NCBI RefSeq assembly: GCF_028553725.1 | Contig: NZ_CP067126.1 | Location: 124,001 to 188,000 of the forward strand | DNA from: Paracoccus alcaliphilus | Lineage (GTDB): Bacteria; Pseudomonadota; Alphaproteobacteria; Rhodobacterales; Rhodobacteraceae | Direction of reading: 5' to 3' | DNA: 64,000 nt | Shown here: one piece after another, positions 1-8,435 of the stretch | How the letters are laid out: each line of letters starts with the position of its first letter | How positions within the stretch are numbered: the first letter of the stretch is position 1 | The notes under the pieces: model-generated | The model's database searches: none | Seen by the model: only the letters and a program-made list of their open reading frames with translations | What the model was told of the DNA's origin: nothing | Translations under genes and position numbers: made by a program

Positions 1-936
1 GCCGCGGCCCATGCGCCCTTCGTCTCGGCTGCTGCGCCCGAATTGCTGGGTCTGGACAGCTGGAACGAGCTGGGCACGCCGCCCGATCTGTCCGAGATCT
101 TCGATACCCCCGATTACGCCGCCTGGAACGGGCTGCGCGATTCGGAAAACTCGCGCTATATCGCGCTGACCCTGCCGCGCGTGCTGTCGCGCGAACCCTA
201 TGGGCAGGGCGCCAATTCGGTCGTCGAAGAGTTCAACTTCGAGGAAGAGACCGACGGTCACGAGGGCATCAAATATGCCTGGATGAACGCGGCCCATGCG
301 ATGGCGGCGAATATCAACCGCGCCCACAAGGATCACGGCTGGACCGTGCAGATCCGCGGCGTGCAGTCGGGCGGCGAGGTGCTGAACCTGCCCACCCATA
401 ATTTCGACACGGGCGACGGGTCCAAGGATCTGAAATGCCCCACCGAAGTCTCGATCACCGACCGGCGCGAGGCCGAGCTGTCGAAGGCGGGCCTGATCGG
501 CCTGATCCATCGCAAGCATACGGACAAGGCGGCGTTCATCGGTGCTCAGACCCTGTATCGCCCCAAGAAATACGTGGACGAGCAGGCCACGGCGTCCGAC
601 AATATGTCGGCTCGCCTTCCCTATATTTTCGCCGTGTCACGGTTCAGTCACTATTTGAAGTGTATGGTCCGCGACAAGATCGGACAAAGCCCCGATCGGC
701 TTCAGCTTCAGACCCAGCTGCAAACCTGGGTCAACAAGTATGTGTCCGGCAATCCTGAAAGCGCTTCCGAGCGTGAAAAGGCCAAGAAGCCACTTGCCGG
801 CGCGAAAGTCGAGGTTGTAGAGGACGAGGAGAATCCCGGCTATTATATGGGGAAATTTTATTTGAAACCGCATTTCCAGCTGGAAGGCATGGATGTCGGG
901 ATGTCGCTCGTTTCCAAGCTACCCAAAGGTAAATGA
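1..936 (+). CDS. tssC: Type VI secretion sheath large subunit TssC (5' truncated)
   Basis: C-terminal 311 residues of the large contractile-sheath protein TssC/VipB, which polymerises with TssB around the Hcp tube in the cytoplasm. The frame is open from base 1, so the true start lies upstream. Residues such as AAHAPFVSAAAPELLGLDSW (1-20 of the fragment) and the later RLPYIFAVSRFSHYLKCMVR block are typical of the family. hcp follows 37 bp downstream and the remaining baseplate genes come after it. Family assignment is secure; full length (usually about 490 residues) cannot be seen. Confidence 0.95.
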   Translation, partial: AAAHAPFVSAAAPELLGLDSWNELGTPPDLSEIFDTPDYAAWNGLRDSENSRYIALTLPRVLSREPYGQGANSVVEEFNFEEETDGHEGIKYAWMNAAHAMAANINRAHKDHGWTVQIRGVQSGGEVLNLPTHNFDTGDGSKDLKCPTEVSITDRREAELSKAGLIGLIHRKHTDKAAFIGAQTLYRPKKYVDEQATASDNMSARLPYIFAVSRFSHYLKCMVRDKIGQSPDRLQLQTQLQTWVNKYVSGNPESASEREKAKKPLAGAKVEVVEDEENPGYYMGKFYLKPHFQLEGMDVGMSLVSKLPKGK

Positions 937-973
937 GTTTTTAGCAGACCGCCGAAATCGAGGAGTTTGACCT

Positions 974-1471
974 ATGGCTGTCGATATCTTTCTGAAACTT
1001 TCCAACAACATCAAAGGCGAATCGCAGGACGATACGCACCGCGACGAGATTGATGTGCTGGCCTGGAACTGGGGTCTGACCCAGTCGGGCACCACGCATA
1101 TCGGCAAAGGCGGCGGCGGCGGCAAGGTGAATGTCCAGGACATCACCCTGACCAAATATGTCGATCTGGCCTCGAACGACCTGATCAAGCGCTGCACCAA
1201 CGGCGAGCATCTTGAGCATGGTGAACTGATCGTGCGCAAATCGGGCGGCACCGCCCCGGTCGAGTATTTCCGCATCAAGATGGAAAACATCATGATCACC
1301 AGCTATTCGACCGGTGGTCAGAAGGATGGTCTGGACCGTATTCAGGAAACCCTGACCCTGAACTTCCGCAAGTTCGAAGTTCTCTATACCCTTCAGGAAG
1401 ATTCGGGTGCCTCGGGCGCCGAGACCCTGGCGGGCTGGGACATTGCCGAAAACAAAGAGTGGAACTCGTAA
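974..1471 (+). CDS. hcp: T6SS inner tube protein Hcp (TssD)
   Basis: 165-residue Hcp, the hexameric ring protein that stacks into the T6SS inner tube and is secreted on firing. The N-terminus MAVDIFLKLSNNIKGESQD, the glycine-rich GKGGGGGKVNVQDI segment and the C-terminal DGLDRIQETLTLNF block are characteristic. The ATG is preceded by GAGGAG about 9 bp upstream. It lies between tssC and tssE, a common order. A strong hairpin about 50 bp downstream probably limits read-through, allowing Hcp to be made in excess over the baseplate proteins. Confidence 0.95.
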   Translation: MAVDIFLKLSNNIKGESQDDTHRDEIDVLAWNWGLTQSGTTHIGKGGGGGKVNVQDITLTKYVDLASNDLIKRCTNGEHLEHGELIVRKSGGTAPVEYFRIKMENIMITSYSTGGQKDGLDRIQETLTLNFRKFEVLYTLQEDSGASGAETLAGWDIAENKEWNS

Positions 1472-1521
1472 CAGAGCCCGCTTCGATCCGTCACGGATGG
1501 ATCATCTGACACTTCGGGGCG

Positions 1522-1544
1522 GGGTCGGCTTGCTGTGCCGACCC
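1522..1544 (+). terminator. Hairpin after hcp (attenuating terminator)
   Basis: GGGTCGGC (1522-1529) and GCCGACCC (1537-1544) form a perfect 8-bp stem with a 7-nt loop, followed by TGCTTCATTT. It lies between hcp and tssE in the 130-bp gap, the largest gap in this part of the cluster. Partial termination here would uncouple the abundant tube protein from the low-copy baseplate. The T-run is weak, so an mRNA-stabilising 3' end for hcp is an alternative. Confidence 0.55.
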
Positions 1545-1601
1545 TGCTTCATTTCGACCGGCAGGCCATTGCCGGCTGGGTTCTGAACATTCGGGGTGGT
1601 C

Positions 1602-2186
1602 ATGGCGCAGCATCGTCAACCCTCGGGCAGCGGCGATACCCGTATCGGCGGGCTGCGCGAGATGTCCTTGATGCATATCTTCCGCGATTCCGCCGCCCGC
1701 CGGGATGCTCGGCATCAGGACCGGACCTATACCGACGGGGAACGCGATCTGACCATTCTCAGCCAGAAACGGCGCGAGGGGGCCAGCGAACAGGCGCTGC
1801 GGGCCAATCTGGCGCTGGATATCGCCAGCCTGATGAACACGATCCGGCTGGATGTCTGCTCTGATCTGTCCGACGTTCCGCATGTGCGCGATTCCGTCGT
1901 CAATTTTGGCTTTCAGGACATGGACAGCCTGTGGCGCGGCGGTCAGACCCCTGCGGAACTGGCCCGCGCCATCCGCGAGACCCTGATCCGGGCCGAGCCG
2001 CGCCTGCGCCCCGAAAGCATCGAGGTCCGGCTGGATGAGGTTGCACCCTCGGTCGATCAGCGGCTCAGCTTCGAGATTCTGGCCGAGATGATTTCCGACC
2101 CGACCGACATTCCGCTGCAATTCTTTGCCGAGGTCGATCCGGGGGCGGGCAAGATCGCGATGAAACGAATGCAGGGCGGCGCATGA
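1602..2186 (+). CDS. tssE: T6SS baseplate protein TssE (gp25-like)
   Basis: About 194 residues, matching the gp25-like baseplate wedge protein that starts sheath assembly. The RSPE/IRPE-type motif region of the family appears as an arginine-rich segment (LIRAEPRLRPESIEVRLDE, about residues 127-145) after a LNTI-type helix (SLMNTIRLDVCSD). I chose the ATG at 1602 because GGGGTGG lies just upstream; a GTG 6 bp earlier is also open. The stop overlaps the tssF start by 4 bp (ATGA), indicating translational coupling. Confidence 0.88.
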   Translation: MAQHRQPSGSGDTRIGGLREMSLMHIFRDSAARRDARHQDRTYTDGERDLTILSQKRREGASEQALRANLALDIASLMNTIRLDVCSDLSDVPHVRDSVVNFGFQDMDSLWRGGQTPAELARAIRETLIRAEPRLRPESIEVRLDEVAPSVDQRLSFEILAEMISDPTDIPLQFFAEVDPGAGKIAMKRMQGGA

Positions 2187-4093
2187 AAAAGGCTTTCCGC
2201 GACGCCTACGAGCGCGAACTGGATATTCTTTATGAACGCTCGGCCGAGTTCGCCGAGGAATTTCCGGGGCTGGCCGACCGTCTGGGCGGGGTGCTGCGGG
2301 AGAATATCGACCCCTCCATCGCCGGTCTGCTGGAAGGCGCGGCCTTTCTGTCGGCGCGGGTGCAGCTGAAGCTGGACGAGGAATTCCGTGGCTTCACCAT
2401 GGAACTGCTGGAGCAAATCTTTCCCGACGCGCTGACCCCCATTCCCAGTTGCATGATCGTCGAGGCCCCGCCCCAGACCCGCCCGACCAGTGACGGCGCC
2501 CCCAGGGTTTTCCCGCGCGGCGAATATCTGGACGCGCGGTTTCGCGATTCCGACAAGCGGGTGACCTGCCGTTTCAGCCTGACCTCGGCCCTGACAGTGC
2601 AGCCCATAGCGATTTCCGGGCTGACCTATCACGACCGGACGACGACGCTTGGCGGGCTGGGGCAGGACCCCGACCGGCTGGCGCGGGCCGGGCTGCAACT
2701 GGACCTGACCAAGACCGACGGGCACAGCTTTGCGGAACTGCGGACCGACGATCTGACCTTCCACCTGACCGCCGACATGCTGCGGGCGATGGCGCTGTAC
2801 GAGCAGATCCATTGCAGCACGCTGCGGGTGTCGCTGCGCTGGCTGCAACCCAATGGCGACCCGGCCTTTCTGCGGCTGGCGCCCGCTCAGGTCGCGCAGA
2901 TCGGCTTTGACGACGACGAATTGCTGCTGGACCGGCGCAGCAATCTGTTCGAAGGCTTTGCGCTGCTGCGTGATTTCTTTGCCTTTCCGCGCAAATATCT
3001 GGGCTTCCGGCTGACCGGGCTGGGCGATGCGCTGCGGGCGGTGAACAGCACCGAGATGCAGGTGATCTTCGAATTCGACCGCGTCGATGACGATCTGGCG
3101 CGGCAGATCCAGAAACGCGACATCCGCATCAACTGCGCCCCCGCCATCAACCTGTTCGAGGAAAGCTCGAACCAGATCCGGCTGGACGACCGCCGCCACG
3201 AATATGTGGTCATGCCCGATTCCAGCCCGATCACCCATTACGAGATCCACCGCATCCTGCGGGTCCATGCCAGCTATGGCACCGCCCATGACCGGGTCGA
3301 GGTGGTGCCGCTTTACGCCCTGCCGCAGGACAGCAGCGCGCCGCGCGCGACCTATTACTATACGATGCGGCGCAAGCAGCGGCGGCTGACCGAGGCCGAG
3401 CGGCGCAGCGGCAGGCGCACCGATTATCGCGGCACCGAGACGTGGATTTCCATCTATGAGCCGCCCGAATCCGTCATCGGCAGGCGGGCGCAGCGGCTGC
3501 ATCTGCGAACGCTGTGTTCCAACCGGCATCTGCCCGCCTCGCTGCCTCTGGCCCGGTCCGAGGATTTCAATCTGGTCTCGGATCAGCTGATGACGCTGAC
3601 CTGCGTGAACGGCCCCACCGCCCCGCGCGAGGCCATGACCGAGATCGAGCGCGCAGGCCCTCACCGCACCGGGCAGGGCGATGTCTATTGGCGGCTGATA
3701 TCCTATCTGTCGCTGAACCATTTCGGGCTGGACGACCGCTTCGGTCGCGACGGCGCCGCCAGCCTGCGCGAGATCCTGACCCTGTTCGCCGATCTGTCCG
3801 ACAATGTGACGGAAACCCAGATTGCGGGGATCACCGGGCTGAACGTGCGCCCCGTCACCCGCTCGATCCGCCGCCCCGAGGGGTTCTTTCCCGCGCGCGG
3901 GCTGGAGATTTCGCTGACCATCGACGAAACCGCCTTCGAGGGCAGCGGCATCGTTCTGCTGGCCGCCGTTCTGGACCGCTTCTTTGCCGAATATGTCAGC
4001 ATCAACAGCTTTACCCAGACGGTGACGATCAGCAAACAGCGCGGCGTCATCAAGCGCTGGCCGCCGCGCACGGGGTCCGGGCCGCTGATATGA
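2183..4093 (+). CDS. tssF: T6SS baseplate protein TssF
   Basis: 636 residues, close to the usual TssF length of about 600. The N-terminus (AFRDAYERELDILYERSAEF) is the family signature helix, and the C-terminus ends in a typical FFAEYVSINSFTQT segment. TssF joins TssG and TssK in the baseplate wedge that docks on the membrane complex. It is coupled to tssE upstream and tssG downstream by ATGA-type overlaps. No internal break was seen. Confidence 0.93.
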   Translation: MKKAFRDAYERELDILYERSAEFAEEFPGLADRLGGVLRENIDPSIAGLLEGAAFLSARVQLKLDEEFRGFTMELLEQIFPDALTPIPSCMIVEAPPQTRPTSDGAPRVFPRGEYLDARFRDSDKRVTCRFSLTSALTVQPIAISGLTYHDRTTTLGGLGQDPDRLARAGLQLDLTKTDGHSFAELRTDDLTFHLTADMLRAMALYEQIHCSTLRVSLRWLQPNGDPAFLRLAPAQVAQIGFDDDELLLDRRSNLFEGFALLRDFFAFPRKYLGFRLTGLGDALRAVNSTEMQVIFEFDRVDDDLARQIQKRDIRINCAPAINLFEESSNQIRLDDRRHEYVVMPDSSPITHYEIHRILRVHASYGTAHDRVEVVPLYALPQDSSAPRATYYYTMRRKQRRLTEAERRSGRRTDYRGTETWISIYEPPESVIGRRAQRLHLRTLCSNRHLPASLPLARSEDFNLVSDQLMTLTCVNGPTAPREAMTEIERAGPHRTGQGDVYWRLISYLSLNHFGLDDRFGRDGAASLREILTLFADLSDNVTETQIAGITGLNVRPVTRSIRRPEGFFPARGLEISLTIDETAFEGSGIVLLAAVLDRFFAEYVSINSFTQTVTISKQRGVIKRWPPRTGSGPLI

Positions 4094-5052
4094 CCGGGGC
4101 GGCGGGATTTCTGGCGCTGCTGCGCCGATTGGAGCGTGAGGCGGCGGACAAGCCGCGCATCGGACGCTCGACCCGGCTGGCCGATGATATCGTCGAGATC
4201 GGGCAGGACCCGCAGCTTGCCTTTCCCACAGCCGAAATCAGCGAGGCCGCGCCCGGCCCCTACGACCGCAGGCGTCTGCGGGCGCAGTTCATGGGCTATT
4301 TCGGGCCGCAGGGCGCGCTGCCGCTGAACATGACCGAAGAGGTCATGCGCTGGCAGCAGGAAGGCGAAGAGGCCTTCGTCCGCTTTGCCGATCTGTTCGC
4401 CGGCCGCTTTTATCAGCTGTTCTTCCGGGCCTGGTCCGACGCCCATCCGATCAGCCAGTTCGACCGCCCCGACGAGGATCGCTTTGCCAGCTATGTCGCG
4501 GCGGTGGCGGGGATCGGCTCTCCGGCTTTCATGCAGCATGACAGCTTTCCCGATATCGCCCGGCTGCCGCTGGTGTCGATCTTTGGCGGTCGGGTGCGCA
4601 GCGCCGTGCGGCTGCGCCAGATGCTGGAGCGGTATTTCCAGCTGCCGGTCGAAGTCGAGGAACACGTCCCCGCATGGCTGGAGTTCGAACCCGACGAGAT
4701 GCACGGTCTGGGCATGGGCGGCGCGCTGGGGCGCGACATGTATCTGGGCGCGCGGCTGCGTTCGGTGAATGAAAAGATCTGTATCCACCTGCATCTGCCC
4801 GATGCCGGTCAATATGGCGAATTCCTGCCCGGTCAGGCCCGCCACGACCGGCTGGCCGATCTGGTGTTCTGGTATCTGGGCCGCAGCTATGAGGTCGATC
4901 TGGCGTTGACCCTGCCGCCCGACCGTGTGCCTTCCGCGCAGCTGGGCCAGACCGTTGCCATCGGCTGGCTGGCCGCCCTGCGCCCCGAGGCCCTGGCGGG
5001 CAGCGCCCCGCAGATCGAGATCGCACGCTTTGCCCTGTCGCAGGGTCACTGA
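4090..5052 (+). CDS. tssG: T6SS baseplate protein TssG
   Basis: 320 residues beginning at the ATG that overlaps the tssF stop (ATGA, 4090-4093). The frame stays open far upstream inside tssF, but the overlap start gives normal TssG length. Family features include the N-terminal LRRLEREAADKPRIG segment and a mid-protein FGPQGALPLNMTEEV motif (about residues 70-85). It partners TssF in the baseplate wedge. tssH starts 15 bp after the stop. Confidence 0.92.
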   Translation: MTGAAGFLALLRRLEREAADKPRIGRSTRLADDIVEIGQDPQLAFPTAEISEAAPGPYDRRRLRAQFMGYFGPQGALPLNMTEEVMRWQQEGEEAFVRFADLFAGRFYQLFFRAWSDAHPISQFDRPDEDRFASYVAAVAGIGSPAFMQHDSFPDIARLPLVSIFGGRVRSAVRLRQMLERYFQLPVEVEEHVPAWLEFEPDEMHGLGMGGALGRDMYLGARLRSVNEKICIHLHLPDAGQYGEFLPGQARHDRLADLVFWYLGRSYEVDLALTLPPDRVPSAQLGQTVAIGWLAALRPEALAGSAPQIEIARFALSQGH

Positions 5053-5067
5053 CATCACGAGGTTTGA

Positions 5068-7680
5068 ATGACTGCCATTACCATCGAGAAATTCGCCGGC
5101 AAGATGAACCGCGTGGGTTACGACGCCTTCCTTCAGGCGATGCGTCAGGCGCGCGGCGACGGCAATCGCAATGTGGAACTGTGCCATTGGCTGTTCCACG
5201 CGATCTCGGACCAGAATTGCGACATCTCGGTCACCCTGCGCGAAAGCGGGCTGGACCGGGGCAGGGTGCTGAAAGATCTGGACCGGGCGATGGGGGCGTT
5301 GCAGAAGAACGTGACCGAGACGCCGGGCATATCCGAACGGCTGGCCGATGCGCTGAACCACGCCTGGACCTATGCGACGCTGTTCTTTGGCGAGGCGCAG
5401 ATCCGCACCGGTCATCTGCTGGTGGCGCTGCTGAACGATCACGCGCTGCGCCATGCGCTGGTGCAATATTCCGGCGTCTTCGACGATCTGTCCGCCGACC
5501 GGCTGGGGGCCGAGGCGCGCACGCTGTGGGCGGGCTCCGAGGAAGAGGACATGCGCCCGATGGACGGCTCGGGCCTGCGCGCGGGGGCTGGCGGGGATGC
5601 GGCGGGGCCCTCGACTTCGCTGGGGCGGTTCTCGGTCGACATGACGGCGGATGCGGCGGAAGGCCGGATGGATCCGGTGGTGGGCCGCGACGACGAGATC
5701 CGCCAGATCATCGACGTGCTGATGCGGCGGCGCCAGAACAACCCGATCCTGACCGGAGAGGCGGGCGTGGGCAAGACCGCCGTGGTCGAGGGCTTCGCGC
5801 AGAAACTGGCCTCGGGCGAGGTGCCCCCGGCGCTCAAGGGGATGCGGCTGCATATGCTGGATATCGGCGCGATGCAGGCCGGCGCCAGCATGAAGGGCGA
5901 ATTTGAACAACGCCTGCGCTCTGTCATCGACGAGGTGCAGGCCAGCCCCACCCCGATCATTCTGTTCATCGACGAGGCCCATACGCTGATCGGCGCGGGT
6001 GGTGCTGCGGGCACAGGCGACGCGGCGAACCTGCTGAAACCGGCGCTGGCGCGCGGCACGCTGCGCACCATCGGCGCGACCACATGGGCCGAATATCGCA
6101 ACTATTTCGAAAAGGATCCGGCGCTGACCCGGCGGTTCCAGCCGATCTCGGTCGATGAACCCTCGATCGAGGTGGCGTGTTTCATGATGCGCGGGCTGCT
6201 GGGCCCGATGGAGGCCCATCACAAGGTCCGCATTTCCGACGCGGCGGTGGAATCGGCGGTGAAGCTGTCGGCGCGCTATCTGCCCGCGCGGCAACTGCCC
6301 GACAAGGCGGTGTCGCTGCTGGATACCGCCTGCGCGCGGGTGGCCGTCAGCCAAAGCGCCATTCCCGCCCGCATCGCCGATACACGCGCCGGGATCGCCG
6401 CGCTGGAAATGGACATCGCCGCCAAGACCGCCGAGCGTGATCTGGGTGCCGCCCCCGAGGCGCGTCTGGCCGAGCTTGAGACCGATCTGACCGAACGGCG
6501 CGCGCGGCTGACCGCGCTGGAGGCCGCCTATGGCGACGAAAAGGCCATTGTCGATAACATCCTTGCGCTGCGCACCCGTCTGGGCGGTGACGATGCCGAC
6601 AGCATCCGCGCGGAACTGGCTGAAGGGATGCGCGGGCTGGAGGCGATTCATGCCGACGACCGGATGATCTGGCCGCATGTGGACGATCAGGCGGTGGCCA
6701 GCGTCATCAGCGACTGGACCGGCATTCCGGCGGGCCGCATGGTGGCCGATGAATTGCAGGCGGTTCTGGGTCTGGCCGATCACCTGAAACAGCGGGTCAT
6801 CGGTCAGGACGAAGGCTTGCAGATGATCGCGCGGCGGGTGGAAACCGCGCGGGCGGGGCTTGGCAATCCGGAAAAGCCCATCGGGGTCTTCATGCTCTGC
6901 GGCCCGTCCGGCGTGGGCAAAACCGAGACCGCGCTGGCGCTGGCGGAATCGCTCTATGGCGGCGAACAGAATGTCATCACCATCAATATGTCCGAGTTTC
7001 AGGAGGCCCATTCCGTCAGTCTGCTGAAGGGCGCGCCTCCGGGCTATGTCGGTTACGGCGAGGGCGGGCGGCTGACCGAGGCGGTGCGGCGCAAGCCCTA
7101 TTCCGTGGTGCTGCTGGACGAGATGGAAAAGGCCCATCCCGATGTGCACGAGCTGTTCTTTCAGGTCTTCGACAAGGGACGGATGGAGGATGGCAATGGC
7201 CGCCCGATCAATTTCCGCAACACGCTGATCCTGATGACCTCGAATGTCGGCACCGGCACGATCATGGCGCTGGCGCCGGAAGGCCGGATCACCGATGCCG
7301 AGACGCTGGAAGCCTCGATGAAAGAGGAACTTCTGGGCACTTTCCCGCCCGCGCTTCTGGGCCGGATCGTGACCATTCCCTATGTGCCGCTGTCGCGCGC
7401 GGTTCTGGGCGGCATCACCCGGCTGAAACTGGGCGCGGTGGCGCGGCGAATGCGTGAATCGCAGGGTGCGGTGCTGCATTACGGCGACGAAGTGATCGGC
7501 GCGATTGTCGAACAGTGCCGCGATCCCGACAGCGGCGGGCGGATGATCGACAACATCATCACCAACTCGATCCTGCCCGACCTGTCGCGGCAGGTTCTGG
7601 GCCGCATGGTCGCGGGGCAGGCGATGCAGGACGTCACCATTCGCGTGGCGGATCAGGGTTTCGACTATGATTTCAATTGA
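5068..7680 (+). CDS. tssH: T6SS sheath-recycling ATPase TssH (ClpV)
   Basis: 870-residue Clp/Hsp100 ATPase that disassembles contracted TssBC sheath. A ClpN-like N-terminal domain spans residues 1-160. AAA-1 carries Walker A GEAGVGKT near residue 232 and Walker B ILFIDEAH near 299. A middle coiled coil (about 400-500) follows, then AAA-2 with GPSGVGKT near 612 and LLDEMEKAHPD. The length and the ClpV-type N-terminus separate it from housekeeping ClpB. It closes the core operon; a small EF-hand protein follows 13 bp later behind a perfect AGGAGG. Confidence 0.95.
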   Translation: MTAITIEKFAGKMNRVGYDAFLQAMRQARGDGNRNVELCHWLFHAISDQNCDISVTLRESGLDRGRVLKDLDRAMGALQKNVTETPGISERLADALNHAWTYATLFFGEAQIRTGHLLVALLNDHALRHALVQYSGVFDDLSADRLGAEARTLWAGSEEEDMRPMDGSGLRAGAGGDAAGPSTSLGRFSVDMTADAAEGRMDPVVGRDDEIRQIIDVLMRRRQNNPILTGEAGVGKTAVVEGFAQKLASGEVPPALKGMRLHMLDIGAMQAGASMKGEFEQRLRSVIDEVQASPTPIILFIDEAHTLIGAGGAAGTGDAANLLKPALARGTLRTIGATTWAEYRNYFEKDPALTRRFQPISVDEPSIEVACFMMRGLLGPMEAHHKVRISDAAVESAVKLSARYLPARQLPDKAVSLLDTACARVAVSQSAIPARIADTRAGIAALEMDIAAKTAERDLGAAPEARLAELETDLTERRARLTALEAAYGDEKAIVDNILALRTRLGGDDADSIRAELAEGMRGLEAIHADDRMIWPHVDDQAVASVISDWTGIPAGRMVADELQAVLGLADHLKQRVIGQDEGLQMIARRVETARAGLGNPEKPIGVFMLCGPSGVGKTETALALAESLYGGEQNVITINMSEFQEAHSVSLLKGAPPGYVGYGEGGRLTEAVRRKPYSVVLLDEMEKAHPDVHELFFQVFDKGRMEDGNGRPINFRNTLILMTSNVGTGTIMALAPEGRITDAETLEASMKEELLGTFPPALLGRIVTIPYVPLSRAVLGGITRLKLGAVARRMRESQGAVLHYGDEVIGAIVEQCRDPDSGGRMIDNIITNSILPDLSRQVLGRMVAGQAMQDVTIRVADQGFDYDFN

Positions 7681-7693
7681 AGGAGGATTTGAG

Positions 7694-8155
7694 ATGGCAG
7701 GTTTCGACTGGGTGATCGTTCAGGACCGTACAGGCCGCGATATCGGCGCGGTGGGTTTCATCGGGGATGATGCGGTGGCCATCGCCTCGTTCTTCGACAG
7801 CCGCGACGCCGACAAGGATGGCAAGGTCAGCGTCGGTGAACGCATCGTCTCGACACTGTCGCCCATAGGCTTGGATGGCGCGGCTATTGCCGAAGTGGCG
7901 ATGCAGGGCCGCTCGAACCCGCTGATCGCCGAACGTGATTCGGGCTTTTACGGCATGAGCGCCAATATCTTCGCCGGTTTCGCGCAAAGCATGGTCGTGG
8001 ACGCGGTCTGGTCGGTCTATTTCAAGCGCGGCGTCCGCGCGGCGGGAACCGGCGTCGCCCGCGTCATCACCGGAAACATGGTCAAACAGGTGGTGATCCG
8101 CAAAGGCTTCGAGCGTACCGCACGCGAGGCTTTCGACAAGGTCACCGCGCTTTAG
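7694..8155 (+). CDS. Small EF-hand protein at the end of the T6SS cluster
   Basis: 153-residue protein of unknown function. Residues 38-49 (DADKDGKVSVGE) match the canonical EF-hand loop D-x-D-x-D-G-x-V-x-x-x-E exactly, so Ca2+ binding is likely. The C-terminal half is basic and has a hydrophobic patch (FAGFAQSMVVDAVWSVYF, about 95-112). There is no clear signal peptide. ATG 7694 was chosen because AGGAGG lies at 7681-7686, right after the tssH stop; an ATG at 7667 inside tssH is less likely. The spacing suggests co-transcription with tssH. Effector, adaptor or regulator are all possible; none is shown by sequence. Confidence 0.7.
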   Translation: MAGFDWVIVQDRTGRDIGAVGFIGDDAVAIASFFDSRDADKDGKVSVGERIVSTLSPIGLDGAAIAEVAMQGRSNPLIAERDSGFYGMSANIFAGFAQSMVVDAVWSVYFKRGVRAAGTGVARVITGNMVKQVVIRKGFERTAREAFDKVTAL

Positions 8156-8310
8156 GTGATGCTGGAGCTCTGACTCAGAATCGAAAGCGGTGTCGATCTT
8201 GAGCAGATGAACACTGACTGATGCACGATCGGGGTGGATTGTCTGCCGCGGTTGCAACGCCCACTGATCTGATCGACGCCAGCCTGCCGGACCTCACTTT
8301 TCATCGTGAC

Positions 8311-8343
8311 AAGGCGCATCGCCCGCCCCCGGCGATGCGCCTT
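8311..8343. terminator. Bidirectional terminator between T6SS and PLP-enzyme gene
   Basis: AAGGCGCATCGC (8311-8322) and GCGATGCGCCTT (8332-8343) form a perfect 12-bp stem with a 9-nt loop. It sits between the convergent ends of the EF-hand gene (8155) and the PLP-enzyme gene (8436), with TT/AA at the stem base serving both directions. No real gene was seen in the rest of this roughly 280-bp gap. Confidence 0.75.
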
Positions 8344-8435
8344 CTTCACCACCACGCAGGATGGCTGCGTGAAGGAACTTCAGCCATCTGTTCCAGATCG
8401 GTCAGAGCGCCCGGTCCCGGACGCCCGCGGGCTTT

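Noticed and set aside
3703..7479. 1258-codon open frame on the minus strand opposite tssF-tssH
   Set aside because: Arg/His/Gln-rich shadow of GC-rich coding DNA; the plus strand encodes recognised T6SS proteins throughout.
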